The notes under the pieces are model-generated. The model was not told the DNA's origin and did no database searches. It worked only from the letters and a program-made list of their open reading frames with translations. Positions 42,299-52,300 of a stretch of DNA of 64,000 nucleotides are shown here, one piece after another (the first letter of the stretch is position 1; each line of letters begins with the position of its first letter). Both the position numbers and the translations under genes were made by a program. The stretch lies in assembly GCA_022495995.1 (NCBI GenBank), contig JAFEMH010000162.1, positions 434,001-498,000 of the forward strand. Direction: 5' to 3'. Source of the stretch: Adenophora triphylla var. japonica. Taxonomy: Eukaryota; Streptophyta; Magnoliopsida; Asterales; Campanulaceae.

Positions 42299-43953
42299 TG
42301 CTCCCCCACTTTAAACGGATTTGTCCTCAAATTCGTGTCCGTATAAAGAGGATCATCAGGAAAAAACTCAGCCAAATCTGATACATTGAATGTAGGAGAA
42401 ATATTCACTGTTACGGGGCACCCAATAGCAAATTCAAGGGCTTTCGCCCCTTTTTCAGATGCTTGGGCTGCCATCTTCTCTTCTGGTTTTTTAAAACTCA
42501 AATGCACAATTGCATTGGTCTTGGCAATAGATATTGATGCTAGCTTCACTTGCTGCCATAGAAATTCCTTTGTTCTTCTACTCTCTATCCTTTCCAGCAC
42601 ATCCTTCCAAACCTTTCCCATATCACTCATGTTTGCCAAGTTAGTCTTCTCTGGAACTGCTTGGCGTATGCAACTTTGACCTGTATCTATGCCTTGGACG
42701 AATATATTTGGTTCAGTGATCTGACTTGATGGCACGGCTATATTTCTGGTCAAGACTACGCCAGGGTCATCAGGGACAACAGGAGTAAATAGCATGAGAC
42801 GACTAACCACAAGGGAGTGGTGGTTATTGTCTTCTCCAATATCACCATTAGGGTCATCCCAAATATCCTCGCAATCATCTTCAGCACCCTCGACATCCCC
42901 ACCATCATGTGCGACATCCCCATTAACCTCATGCTCGACCAAAGTGACTCTCCGCTGTTGGGGGCAGTTACTAGAAATATGGCCTGTTTCCTGGCAGCGG
43001 TAACACTTTGTACCGAAATATTTGGCATAAGGGTTAGAGGCTGAATGACCGACATCGGGGTCCTTCTTTGTCGTCGAAGAATTACCACCAGGGGCAGGGA
43101 GTGCGCGGACCTCCGAAACTTCTTTTGGTGTGATAGACTGTTCTTTGTATTGAGTCAAAGGAACCCTCGAAACTGTATGACTCGAAGTATCCCCCGAAGA
43201 TGAATCACCAAAACGCTTGAAAGAAGAGGACGATTGTTGTCGCTCGACCTTGTGAGCTCTAGAAATAGCATCCGAGAGAGAATGAGAGGTGAAAAGCTCA
43301 ACTTGATTGCGAATAGGGATGCGCAGACCATTAATAAACCGTGCAATCTGTTTCTCATTCGTTTCGCGCATGTCCACCCGAGCGGATTGGGAGTAAAAAT
43401 CCTTAGTATACTCATCGACAGATCGATTCCCTTGCCTGAGAGCAAAAAGTTTCAAGTACAGCTGTTGCTCATGATCCTCAGGGAGATATTGCCTCTGCAG
43501 CTCATACTTCATAAGATCCCAACGATCAATGGGCAATCGATTTTCATGTTGCCGTTGTCGATTCAGATTCGTCCACCATGCAGAAGCACCCCCTTTCAAC
43601 TTATAGGCGATATATGGAACCTTCCTCTCTTCCTCGACCTGCATCAACGTGAAGAACTTTTCTACTTCCGCCAACCAATCGGTGAAATCCTCAATCCCTA
43701 ACTCGCCCGAAAAATTAGGAATATCCGCCCTTATTTTGGGACGGTGGATAACTGCACGATTCTCCTCGTTGCCCATGGCTCCCGCGACCGGTTCAACCCT
43801 AGCAACTCGTTCGCCTCTGATGTTGTTATTACGACGATTCGAAACCTCCAACAATTGTTCATGGCGAGCGTCAGCACGTTCATCCATCCGCGTTATACTG
43901 GCGATGAGGGCAGCCATTGCCGCATGGAGGTCAGCAGGACCGTCGTTAGCCAT
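42184..43953 (-). CDS. Gag of the TR-GAG element (chromovirus-like)
   Basis: A single uninterrupted ORF of about 590 codons, ATG at 43953 (MANDGPADLHAAMAALIA). The gag core includes DFTDWLAEVEKFFTLMQVEE, YKLKGGASAWWTNLNRQ and EYTKDFYSQSARVDM. A classic CCHC zinc knuckle follows (CYRCQETGHISSNC, near 42960-43005). The C-terminal third is unusual (ESRRTKEFLWQQVKLASISI). The frame runs through the polypurine tract into the LTR, so the last 38 or so codons are U3 sequence and include the translated palindromes (GGAPAPKKWERLLPS). An intact gag without pol suggests the protein is kept for packaging while enzymes come from a full chromovirus. Confidence 0.88.
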   Translation of the reverse strand: MANDGPADLHAAMAALIASITRMDERADARHEQLLEVSNRRNNNIRGERVARVEPVAGAMGNEENRAVIHRPKIRADIPNFSGELGIEDFTDWLAEVEKFFTLMQVEEERKVPYIAYKLKGGASAWWTNLNRQRQHENRLPIDRWDLMKYELQRQYLPEDHEQQLYLKLFALRQGNRSVDEYTKDFYSQSARVDMRETNEKQIARFINGLRIPIRNQVELFTSHSLSDAISRAHKVERQQSSSSFKRFGDSSSGDTSSHTVSRVPLTQYKEQSITPKEVSEVRALPAPGGNSSTTKKDPDVGHSASNPYAKYFGTKCYRCQETGHISSNCPQQRRVTLVEHEVNGDVAHDGGDVEGAEDDCEDIWDDPNGDIGEDNNHHSLVVSRLMLFTPVVPDDPGVVLTRNIAVPSSQITEPNIFVQGIDTGQSCIRQAVPEKTNLANMSDMGKVWKDVLERIESRRTKEFLWQQVKLASISIAKTNAIVHLSFKKPEEKMAAQASEKGAKALEFAIGCPVTVNISPTFNVSDLAEFFPDDPLYTDTNLRTNPFKVGEHDVACIDKKPIAVASFCRGGAPAPKKWERLLPSRQFPP

Positions 43954-43970
43954 CGTCCAAGGATCTTTTA

Positions 43971-43982
43971 GCTCTGATACCA
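43971..43982 (-). other. Primer-binding site of the TR-GAG element (initiator tRNA-Met)
   Basis: The minus strand reads TGGTATCAGAGC, 12 bases complementary to the 3' end of plant initiator tRNA-Met, two bases after the LTR end. Confidence 0.9.
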
Positions 43983-43984
43983 AC

Positions 43985-44713
43985 TGATGTAGAACGAATC
44001 CACAAATAGAGAAAACACAGCGGAATTATTAAAAACCTTGAATCAAGAACTAATCCTCACACGAAGATTAGATGATTCAAGCGATTATTATTAAACCCTC
44101 GCAAAAGAATTTAATACAATCGAACAACGAATAAAAGGGATATGAATTACTCCTCGCAAAAGGACGTAACCCTCGTAATCAAACGAATAAGATTACGTTT
44201 CAAGCCAAGGAATGACTTCGTCTTCTTAGAAAAAGAAGAAAGAACCCTTGAAGAAAATAAGTTGTTTATTCTTCAAAAATTGTCTAAATAATAATCCTAC
44301 AAAAGCTTTTATAGTTCCAACCATAATTAAAGTCCTAATCTAAAAAGGAAAAACTAATCCTATTCCAAAACAAATAACAAAGGAAAAGAAAAGGAAAGTA
44401 AATCAAAAAGGAAAAACTAATCCTATTCCAAAACAAATAACAAAGGAAAAGAAAAGGAAAAACAATCCTAGTTCAAAACAACCACAAGAGGCAAGAAAAA
44501 GGAAACCAAGTCTTAAAAGGAAACTAAATCGTGTTGCTGCGTCATTGGGAGCGGACGCTCCCTCTCCAAGGGAGCGGACGCTCCCTTAATCCAGAACTTC
44601 AAGGCGGAAATTGCCCACTTGGGAGCAGGCGCTCCCATTTCTTGGGAGCAGGCGCTCCCCCACGGCAGAAACTTGCAACAGCAATTGGCTTCTTGTCAAG
44701 GCACGCTACATCA
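43985..44713 (-). repeat. 5' LTR of the TR-GAG element
   Basis: Nearly identical to 41570-42298 and of the same length. It has a TATA box (complement of 44305-44313) and the same four palindromes (44547-44562, 44570-44585, 44621-44636, 44644-44659). The few differences between the LTRs imply a recent insertion. Confidence 0.9.
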
Positions 44714-44858
44714 TGCTCCCCCACTTTAAACGGATTTTTCCTCAAATTCGTGTCCGTATAAAGAGGATCATCAGGAAAAAAACTCAGCCAAATCTGATAC
44801 ATTGAACGTAGGAGAAATATTCACTGTTACGGGGCACCCAATAGCAAATTCAAGGGCT
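44714..44858 (-). repeat. Extra internal segment beyond the 5' LTR of TR-GAG
   Basis: About 145 bp matching the polypurine tract and gag C-terminal codons at 42299-42443, lying upstream of the 5' LTR in the element direction. A normal insertion would end at the LTR. It may be the remnant of a tandem (LTR-internal-LTR) copy. Confidence 0.8.
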
Positions 44859-44863
44859 TTAAA

Positions 44864-45949
44864 TGCGTTTTGTGTGCTTTGTTTATTCCCTTTTCCCTCC
44901 TTGTATTCTGCTTGCGGTGTTGAAGCTTGGTGTTGATCTCTTGCTTGGAGGCTGGGGCTTGTGCTGCTTTGGTCCTGGAAAATGGGGTTGATAAGTCGTG
45001 CGACACAGTGCGACTTCTATGTCCTGTGTCCCGCGATAGTTCTTGACACTCTACAGGATTCAATTTTTTTGAGTGCAGGTTGTGATTGTGGGGCAGTCCC
45101 CCTTGATCAAAGTTCATGCTCATTGGATTATTGTACTCTGTGGGGTGTGTGTGTGTGTGTTATTTTCCATTTATCCCCCTTTTTCCAAAAAAATAATAAA
45201 AAAAATAATAAAAAAATCTTTTTTTCGCAAATAAAGGAAGATAGTCATCCGCACACTACACCACATAGATTTAGAACCCTCGGGTGCGATTGACGGCATC
45301 GCGGACGGCCATGAATTTCGCCTACGGTTGAGCGCCTAATATCAAACCCATCCCCCTAGCGCGTTATAGGTGGCGCCACACTTTTAACCTTACCCAAAAC
45401 GGTTGGTTTTTGACACGCCATTTTCAAAATACACTAAAATGAATTGTTTCAAAATTTTTAATAGGCCTTCGTACCTACCCCAAAACCTAGCACGTGTGGG
45501 CATGTTGCCATCGCAACATGGTTTCACGTGGGGACATGTCACTCTCGTGACGTTTCCTAACGAGAGATCATGCCGCATTGTCAACGTGCACCGACCAGAG
45601 GTTATGCCGGATTTTTCCTTGAAATTCTTCAGGAATACCCGTTATGCTGCCCAAATATCTCCAGAAATTGGGGCTGCTCGTTCGTCCCATAAATGCTTTG
45701 GTTTTATTTAGGTATCATTGCCTATTATTAATTGTAAACCAGTACATTTGGTGTATTTGTGGGTGATGTGTCCCTAGGTTTCCCCGAGGTCTAGATTGCG
45801 TGAAATAAAGGACTAGCCTTTTCCAACCGTCTCTAGGACTTAAAAGACAGCGATTTTTACTTGAACATTAATAAGATGTTGCATGAGTCCATCTCCTTCC
45901 GTACTCCTCCCTCTCCCATACCATCTCAAAGTTCTCTATCCTCCGCCTT
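44864..45949 (+). other. Leader of element B, continued
   Basis: Non-coding. It holds a pair of palindrome-type motifs (GTCGTGCGACAC near 44996, GTGTCCCGCGATAG near 45035), a GT repeat (about 45143-45161) and A-rich runs. A segment shared with the element A leader (45225-45400) follows. It ends at the ATACA duplication of element F. Confidence 0.7.
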
Positions 45950-45954
45950 ATACA
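45950..45954. repeat. Target-site duplication of element F (left)
   Basis: ATACA, repeated at 55267-55271 after the 3' LTR of element F. Confidence 0.92.
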
Positions 45955-47531
45955 TGATAAGTGACTATTATATAGTCATTTATCCTAAGTTTTGTGTACT
46001 TTTACATGGATAAATCATCATTTCTCATTTTATTTTAAGTACTTTTTACTTACTTTTCCATATTTTTTAGATTTTACACCTTTGGTATGTTTCATGCATT
46101 TTAGACAGGTTTTAGGGCCTTTTTATGTTCAAGAGGATACTTGGGTACTTTAAAATAAAAGACATGGAGGAGCACCAAACAAAATGAACACACAAAGCAA
46201 AATCCAGGTGGAGCGGCCGTGCAGCTAATTGTGGAGCGGCCATGCACTTAAGGCCATGACAGGCCATTTTTGGCCCCAAACCATGGAGTGGCCGAGCCTT
46301 GAACTGGACCTGGCCGTGTCAACCTTGGAGCGGCCGTGCAGCTGTTTAAGGAGCGGCCGTGCAAATCATCCAATTTCAAATTCAAAACTGGCGCCAAGGG
46401 GCACGGCTGTGTAAAACCCTTGACACGACCGTGCAAAGTCGTGACTGCAGATTAAAAGGCACCTTTTGGAAGCACCTTCTTGAAGAGTTCCCTCCCCCTT
46501 ATAAAAAGACCCCTTGTAATCAGTCTTAGATATAGAAAATTTACTGATATTCCAGAGATATTCATCAGAGATTAAACACAAATACTTGTCATATTGATTT
46601 CCAAAGATATTTTGAAGATCAAAGTCCATGTTTTGTTCTCGAAGTTACTTTGGAGAAAAGCAATAAAAATGAAGCATTATTTCCAGCCATTTGCCTTCTA
46701 GTTCATCATAAGTCTTCTTACTCTATCCTCTATTTTTATTTGCTTATATGTTCTAGATGGCTAGTGAGTAAATCCCCCTTGTTCTTGGGGTTGGAAACTC
46801 AAAAGCATACATGTTCAACATCTTAAATACATAAAGTCTTGTCTTCTATCTTCATCTAAACAATTTCTTTATATTAATCTCAAAATGTCTTACATTTTGG
46901 AGACGTCCAACTTGTATGATTCAGTCAATTGAGAGATGGACCTAGCGGAGAATCTCGATTGACGGAACCATATAAAGAAACTAGGTTCCATTGATCATGA
47001 AAGTAGTTCAACGGCCTAGGGATGTTCCTTTAATGGAAAGTATGTTGACTCTCATCCTTAATGGATTCTTACTAATTATGGTCAGCTAGAGATAAGCCGG
47101 AATGCCAATTTATGACAGGGCGGGGGTAACATAAACGAAAATCTCAAACAGTTAGGACATAATTAGTGAAGAATACAAATGCTACTGTCTTAACCCGAAG
47201 TAGCGTAGGCTTAACATACCATCCTTGATTTTTATGAAAAGCTATATTTCTAAGACAATGACAATTTGATGAACAAGATTATGTGTATGATTTCCAATCC
47301 CGAGAATGCTTTATTTTATAAGAGTTTTATCAAAGTATTTTCTGTTTATGTCCTTTCTATTTCCAAAATCAAAACTTTATTTCCCCCCAATCTTTTCTAT
47401 AACTTTAAAGACAAAAATATTTCCTAAGTAAACCCTATCTCTGTGGGATCGACCCGTACTTGCACCCGCTATATTACAATAGCCCGTGCGCTTGCGGATA
47501 TTAAATAAACCGTTAGGTTTAAAGCCTAACA
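45955..47531 (+). repeat. 5' LTR of element F
   Basis: It starts TGATAAGTGAC and ends AGCCTAACA. U3 holds several copies of GGAGCGGCCGTGCA: 46210-46223 with a variant at 46233-46246, a pair near 46327-46363, and weaker copies near 46400-46435. A TATA box lies at 46500-46508. The rest is AT-rich. Confidence 0.92.
46500..46508 (+). promoter_or_regulatory. TATA box of element F LTR
   Basis: TATAAAAAG about 65 bp after the last palindrome. The matching box in the 3' LTR is at 54234-54240. Confidence 0.65.
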
Positions 47532-47537
47532 AGTTTT

Positions 47538-47555
47538 TGACGCCGTTGCCGGGGA
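47538..47555 (+). other. Primer-binding site of element F (tRNA-Asp)
   Basis: TGACGCCGTTGCCGGGGA matches the complement of plant tRNA-Asp (TGGCGCCGTTGCCGGGGA) at 17 of 18 positions. It starts six bases after the LTR, as is usual for Athila. Confidence 0.85.
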
Positions 47556-47678
47556 CAACGGTTTACTTTAAGTTTTTGTCTTTACTACATAATTTTTTGT
47601 TTTATTTTGTTTTTCATATTGTTTTGTTCCGATAAATTGTTACGTTTAATCTCTCTTTAAGTGTTTTTCTCTTAGTGT

Positions 47679-50139
47679 ATGAAACGGGCTCGGACATTCT
47701 TTGACAATTTTGATCCGGAACCCGAACGAAGCTTTCACGAGAGACTAAGAAAATTTAAAGAGACTTTAAGAAAACATATGGCGGACGGAGAACCGCAAAC
47801 GCCAGCTAGGACCCTACGGGACTTTGTAAATCCAAGTACCCCGGGAACTAGATCCCCTATTGTTGTGCCGAATACCGAAGAGGCACACTTTGAGATAAAG
47901 CCGCAACTTTTACATATGGTTATGAATAACCAATATAGCGGCACCGCTTTCGAAGATCCTCATCTCCACATCCAAACATTCCTTGAATATTGTGATACCA
48001 CATGTATTCAAAATGTTACCCCGGAAGCGATTCGGATGCGCCTTTTTCCTTTCTCTCTTAAGGATAAGGCGAAACAATGGTTGAATTCGGTCCCCCAAAA
48101 TTCATTGACAACATGGGACCAAATTCAAGATGCATTCCTTGGTCGATTTTTCCCACCAAGGAAAACTGCCAAAATACGCACGAAGATCACTAACTTTTGT
48201 CAAACAGATAGTGAGACTTTGTATGATGCATGGGAGCGGTTCAAGGAACTTCTCAGAATGTGCCCCCACTACGGGCTTGAAAAGTGGTTGATTGTTCACA
48301 CCTTCTACAACGGTCTCATATTCAAGACAAGAGAGACCATTGATGCCGCTGCAGGAGGAGCATTGATGAATAAGGGAGTCGATGAGGCATATGACCTTAT
48401 CGAGAATATTGCATTGAACCATTACCAATGGTCAAATGAGAGGGAGCAACAACAAGGTACGCCCGGTAAATATAATGTTGATGCAGTTACTCTTCTCTCT
48501 TCTAAGGTTGACATGCTTTTGAAAAAAATTGAAAATCTTAATGTCAATCCCGTAGCTAGTGTAAATGTGTTATGTGAACTATGTGGGTCTAACTCACATA
48601 GTACATATAACTGCGAGTTACTTGACATTACCTCTAATGATCAAGTGAACTTTGTAAATTCTTTTGGACAAAAGGGGGGATGTATTCTAATACATACAAT
48701 CCCGAGTGGAGGAATCACCCCAACTTCTCTTATAAGAATAACAACGTTCTAAACCCGCAACCATCTACACAACCCCCGGGATTTGCACCTAAGAATTTCA
48801 ATAACAATGCAAGTACCTTCCCCCCTAAATCAAAATTGGATCTTATTATGGATTTCGTAGTGAAAAATAAAAATTCCCAAGAAAAGATCAATAATGAATG
48901 TAGGGAATGCTTTAAACTTCTAAATGCTAGGTTTGATAACTTAGTAGCGCATAATAAGATGCTAGAGACTCAACAAGCTCAACAGGCTATCCCAACGAGT
49001 AGGCCACAAGGGAGTCTTCCCGGTCAACCTCAAAGGCCAAATGAGCAAGTTAACATGGTGAAAACTAGGGATGAGCAAGAAAAAATAAATGAATGCCCTA
49101 GAAATATTAATTTTAGTCCAATCCCTCCGATGATTGAGACTAGTTTGGGGACGAAAACCCCTAAGAAAGAAGACAAGGATTATGATGAATTCCTTGAAAA
49201 CCTAGATGCCATTAATGTCAACATTCCATATTTCAAAAAACATGAAGATATGCATTTAGCCGTTAAACCTTCGAAAAAATTAATTTTTGAAAAAGAAAGG
49301 CAAGAAGAAAATGAGAATGTTATGTTGGCGGAGGAAGTGAGCGCTGTCTTGCAAAATAAAAATCCTCCAAAATTAAAGGATCTGGGTACATTTACCATTC
49401 CTTGTTGTGTTGGCAGAATAAACATTGGTAACGCTGTCCTTGACTTAGGAGCTAGCGTAAGTATAATGCCATTATCTGTTAGCGAGAGACTTGGTATAGG
49501 GGAACTCAAACCCACAACCATAACTCTCCAATTGGCAGACTGTTCCGTTCAATACCCCATTGGTATTATGGAAAACATGTCATGTCGGGTAGGGAATTTG
49601 ATCATCCCTGTCGACTTTGTGAACCTAGATATGGCGGAAGACCATCAAATCCCCGTCATATTAGGAAGGCCATTTCTTGCCACTGCGGGGGCAATCATAG
49701 ATGTAAAAATGGCACCTTTTTCCTAAATGTGGGGGAAGAAAAAGTCGAGTTTAGTATGCATAGATCAGATCTCGAAGATCCCTATTTCGAAACCTACACC
49801 CCAAGTGAAGAAAACTACACCCCAAGTGAAGAAAATTGGACCCCAAGTGAAGAAAATTGGATGGGTGAGGAACCGCAATCAAAGGAAGGAATAGAAAATG
49901 ATCCCATAAATGTTGAACCTTTGATTTGCAATAATAATGCTATAGATATTTCTGCATGTCCCGAAACTAACAATGCAGTGGAAAAGTCAAAAAGAGCAAA
50001 GAAGGAGGTCACTTCGAATTTTCGAAAGTGCAAAGACTATAGGTCACTTGTTCTACCCAAGAAGTCGGGATGGAAGAAATGTCTACCGCAAAAGATACTA
50101 ATTACTACGGAAGGGGTTGCAATGGCAAGTTGTCAGTGA
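47679..50139 (+). pseudogene. Athila-type gag and protease of element F
   Basis: Three frames in order: 47679-about 48670, 48680-49726, and about 49710-50139. Gag core: FEIKPQLLHMVMNNQYSGTA, EDPHLHIQTFLEYCDTT, RMRLFPFSLKDKAKQWLNSV, FYNGLIFKTRETIDAAAGG. A CCHC knuckle follows (CELCGSNSHSTYNC, near 48572). The Athila phrase YSNTYNPEWRNHPNFSY opens the second frame; the shift lies at the AAAAGGGGGG run near 48670. The protease has VLDLGASVSIMPLSVSERLG (near 49437) and IPVILGRPFLATAGAIIDV (near 49650). A second shift lies in the A run near 49708. The tail has three tandem TPSEEN repeats (49798-49860). Both shifts are in homopolymers, so they could be old mutations or assembly errors. Confidence 0.88.
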
Positions 50140-50911
50140 CAAAAGGCCAACTAAATATCACGCATCTCCTACTACCGAAAAGGGGTCAAGCTAAGGACCT
50201 AAAACAAGCATCATCGGGATGGTAACCGATGGATTATTTTGCTTTATTTTATTTTCTTTATATTTTTATTTATTTTATTTCATTTTTTTTTTATTATTAG
50301 TATTATTGTGCTAACTTTGTTTTGTAGGTATACAAAAAATAAGAGAAAAAAAAATTAAAAGTAGTGAATATTGGTTAGCACGGCCGTGCAGCATATATTG
50401 GAGCGGCCGTGCAGTTCATATCGAGTCAGGAAGAGTTGACTCAGAAAAGGGGAGCGGTCGTGCAAATTCCTTGACACGGCCGTGCATATTGCCTGGGGAG
50501 TTGCGTCATTTCAGTCAAAGAGACGTGTCTCTCTCCCTCCTCCCTCATTCACTTCATCTTCTTCAACTCTCCCTCAATACCTCCGCCCCACCTCCTTTAA
50601 AAACCCACTTCTCCACCATTTTAAACCACAAATCAACCCTCAATCCTCCTCAAATCCACCAGTCAAACATTTCTCTCCCATTAAAATCATCCCAAAACCC
50701 TCCTAAAACCCCAAATTTCGAAAATTCAAGAAACCCTTCACCCATTTCATAAATTCGAAGGGATTACTCCGAATTTAAGGTGCAAGGAAGGAGCTTTTGG
50801 GTGTCTTGTGGCTGTTCAACAAAGATTTCAAGCTTTTCAAACACAGATCCGGGTAATCTACTTTCTTTTTACTCTAGCTGGGTTTTGGGTATTTTTTTCT
50901 ACGAATTTACA
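50140..50911 (+). other. Junction where pol is missing, and region upstream of the F accessory ORF
   Basis: No RT or integrase motif appears here. The stretch has GGCCGTGCA motifs like those of the LTR: 50381-50390, 50403-50413, a variant near 50455-50463 and one near 50476-50486. A TATA-like TTTAAAAACCC (about 50597) and a C-rich segment follow. A possible 3' splice site TTTTACTCTAG is near 50870-50879. It could be a second promoter or an acceptor for a spliced accessory-gene message. Confidence 0.45.
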
Positions 50912-52300
50912 ATGGAAGGAAGGAAGGGAAAAGGAAAGGCTACTGATAGGGTTTCAAAAAGGTCCCGAAAGGAACTATCTCGTACCCCTAATCTGAACCC
51001 AACACTCAATGATTTGGGTATTGAGTTTAGAGAGCCTTCCGAAGTGGCTAGGTTTACCGCCCTTCGTCAAAAAAGGATTAGGCCAACCCAATTCCCAGAT
51101 GTTCCTGCCCTCAAAGCCTTAGATGTCTATTCGAATGTGAGAAGGTTCCACACCGGATTTGGTTGTGGCAATTTTCTCGAATTGCATGAGAAAACCTATG
51201 AAATGATCACTTTGGAATTTTTGTGCACTATGAGGAAGGATTTCACAACAGAAATTTGTGGAGATACGGGGGAGCCATATCAATTGATACACTTGTATTT
51301 TAGGCTTGGTGGAGAGGAGTTTCACCTCACTTCCTTTGACATAAACAGAATTTTGGGTTGGCCCGCTTACACCAATTATGAAACCGATTTTCCCATTGAG
51401 TTTAGGGAGAATGTGTTTTGGGAGCAAATTACCCGAATCCCATCCTTCAAGTCTAGAACCGCAAAAGCTTCATCCATTATCCATCCCGTTCTTCGGCTTA
51501 TGCATAGGTTCTACGCATGTACCATTTTTGCAAGGGAGGATAAGGGTACGGTGAACAAGAAGGAGCTATTCTTGTTATGGTCTTTGGTGAGGGCTCATAG
51601 GAGGGTGAATTTGAGCCATTTCTTGATCGAGTTGTTCAGTGACATTGTCTCTCCAACTTTCAATGGGGAGATTCATATTGGTGGTATTGTTACTTTGTTT
51701 GCTAATCATTTTCGGCGTGTGATGCCCGATAATGAGGTTGCGGTTTCGGGTTCGACGAAGTTGGATATTCCAACCCTACGAATAATGCAAATGATCTCGG
51801 ATAGAGGACGTGGGGAATACAATTGGTTGGTAGGGCCGGGTAAAACGCCCTACATTGTTTTGCCAAGTCCCATCCTCCCCGTTGCCCGAACCTACCAAGT
51901 TCAAACTTGGATCTTTCCTAATTCTATGAACCAAGGGGAGGGCCAATCAAGCCAAGCAAACCAAGAGGAAGAAGAAGAAGAAGAAGAAGAAGAAGAAGAA
52001 GAAGAAGAAGAAGAAGAAGAAGAAGAAGAAGAAGAAGAAGAAGAAAAAGAAGAAGAAGAAGAAAGAAAGCAACACCATCCCAACCCACCCCAATTGCCGC
52101 CGGATTTCAATGACAGGTTTGACCGGATCGAGCTTCAAAACAATCAAATAATGACTCGGTTCGACACTTTCAACAATGAATTCCATTACTTCCGGAATGA
52201 TATACAAAATCGTGTGAGTACGATTCAAAGGCAAGTGAACACAATTTTCAACTATGGGGTCAACAATTGGGACGACTTTCCTCAACCACCACCATCTTAG
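50912..52300 (+). CDS. Athila ORF-1/env-like accessory protein (element F)
   Basis: An intact ORF of 462 codons from MEGRKGKGKATDRVSKRSRK. A basic N terminus is followed by the family core: FPDVPALKALDVYSNVRRFH, FLELHEKTYEMITLEFLCTM, LYFRLGGEEFHLTSFDINRI, then LIELFSDIVSPTFNGEIHIG. After position about 51960 comes a run of about 35 glutamates (GAA/GAG repeat to about 52065). A coiled-coil-like C terminus follows (FNDRFDRIELQNNQIMTRFD). No signal peptide or membrane segment is evident in this reading, so true envelope function is doubtful. An upstream in-frame extension (from 50780) is less likely as it lacks conserved residues. Its survival while pol was lost suggests it is useful to the element. 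The function is unknown. Confidence 0.8.
   Translation: MEGRKGKGKATDRVSKRSRKELSRTPNLNPTLNDLGIEFREPSEVARFTALRQKRIRPTQFPDVPALKALDVYSNVRRFHTGFGCGNFLELHEKTYEMITLEFLCTMRKDFTTEICGDTGEPYQLIHLYFRLGGEEFHLTSFDINRILGWPAYTNYETDFPIEFRENVFWEQITRIPSFKSRTAKASSIIHPVLRLMHRFYACTIFAREDKGTVNKKELFLLWSLVRAHRRVNLSHFLIELFSDIVSPTFNGEIHIGGIVTLFANHFRRVMPDNEVAVSGSTKLDIPTLRIMQMISDRGRGEYNWLVGPGKTPYIVLPSPILPVARTYQVQTWIFPNSMNQGEGQSSQANQEEEEEEEEEEEEEEEEEEEEEEEEEEEKEEEEERKQHHPNPPQLPPDFNDRFDRIELQNNQIMTRFDTFNNEFHYFRNDIQNRVSTIQRQVNTIFNYGVNNWDDFPQPPPS
51964..52065. repeat. GAA trinucleotide repeat within the accessory ORF
   Basis: An almost pure GAA/GAG run of about 100 bp encodes polyglutamate. The long serine- and phenylalanine-only frames on the other strand are artefacts of this run. 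Confidence 0.95.

Larger units (their letters stand above)
41570..44858 (-). mobile_element. TR-GAG: non-autonomous gypsy element with gag only
   Basis: Two LTRs of equal length (41570-42298, 43985-44713) start TGATGTAG and end CTACATCA. Between them is one minus-strand gag gene with no RT, RNase H or integrase. The right LTR is followed by about 145 bp that repeat the 3' end of the gag region (44714-44858 matches 42299-42443), so the structure is longer than a simple element. TTAAA flanks it at 41565-41569 and 44859-44863, a probable target duplication. It sits in element B about 5 bp from the insertion point of element A. Confidence 0.85.

Noticed and set aside
51901..52285. Minus-strand poly-serine and poly-phenylalanine frames
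   Set aside because: They are the complement of the GAA repeat in the accessory ORF.
50912..52300. True envelope glycoprotein in element F
   Set aside because: No signal peptide, transmembrane segment or cleavage site is evident. The sequence pattern is that of the Athila ORF-1 family.
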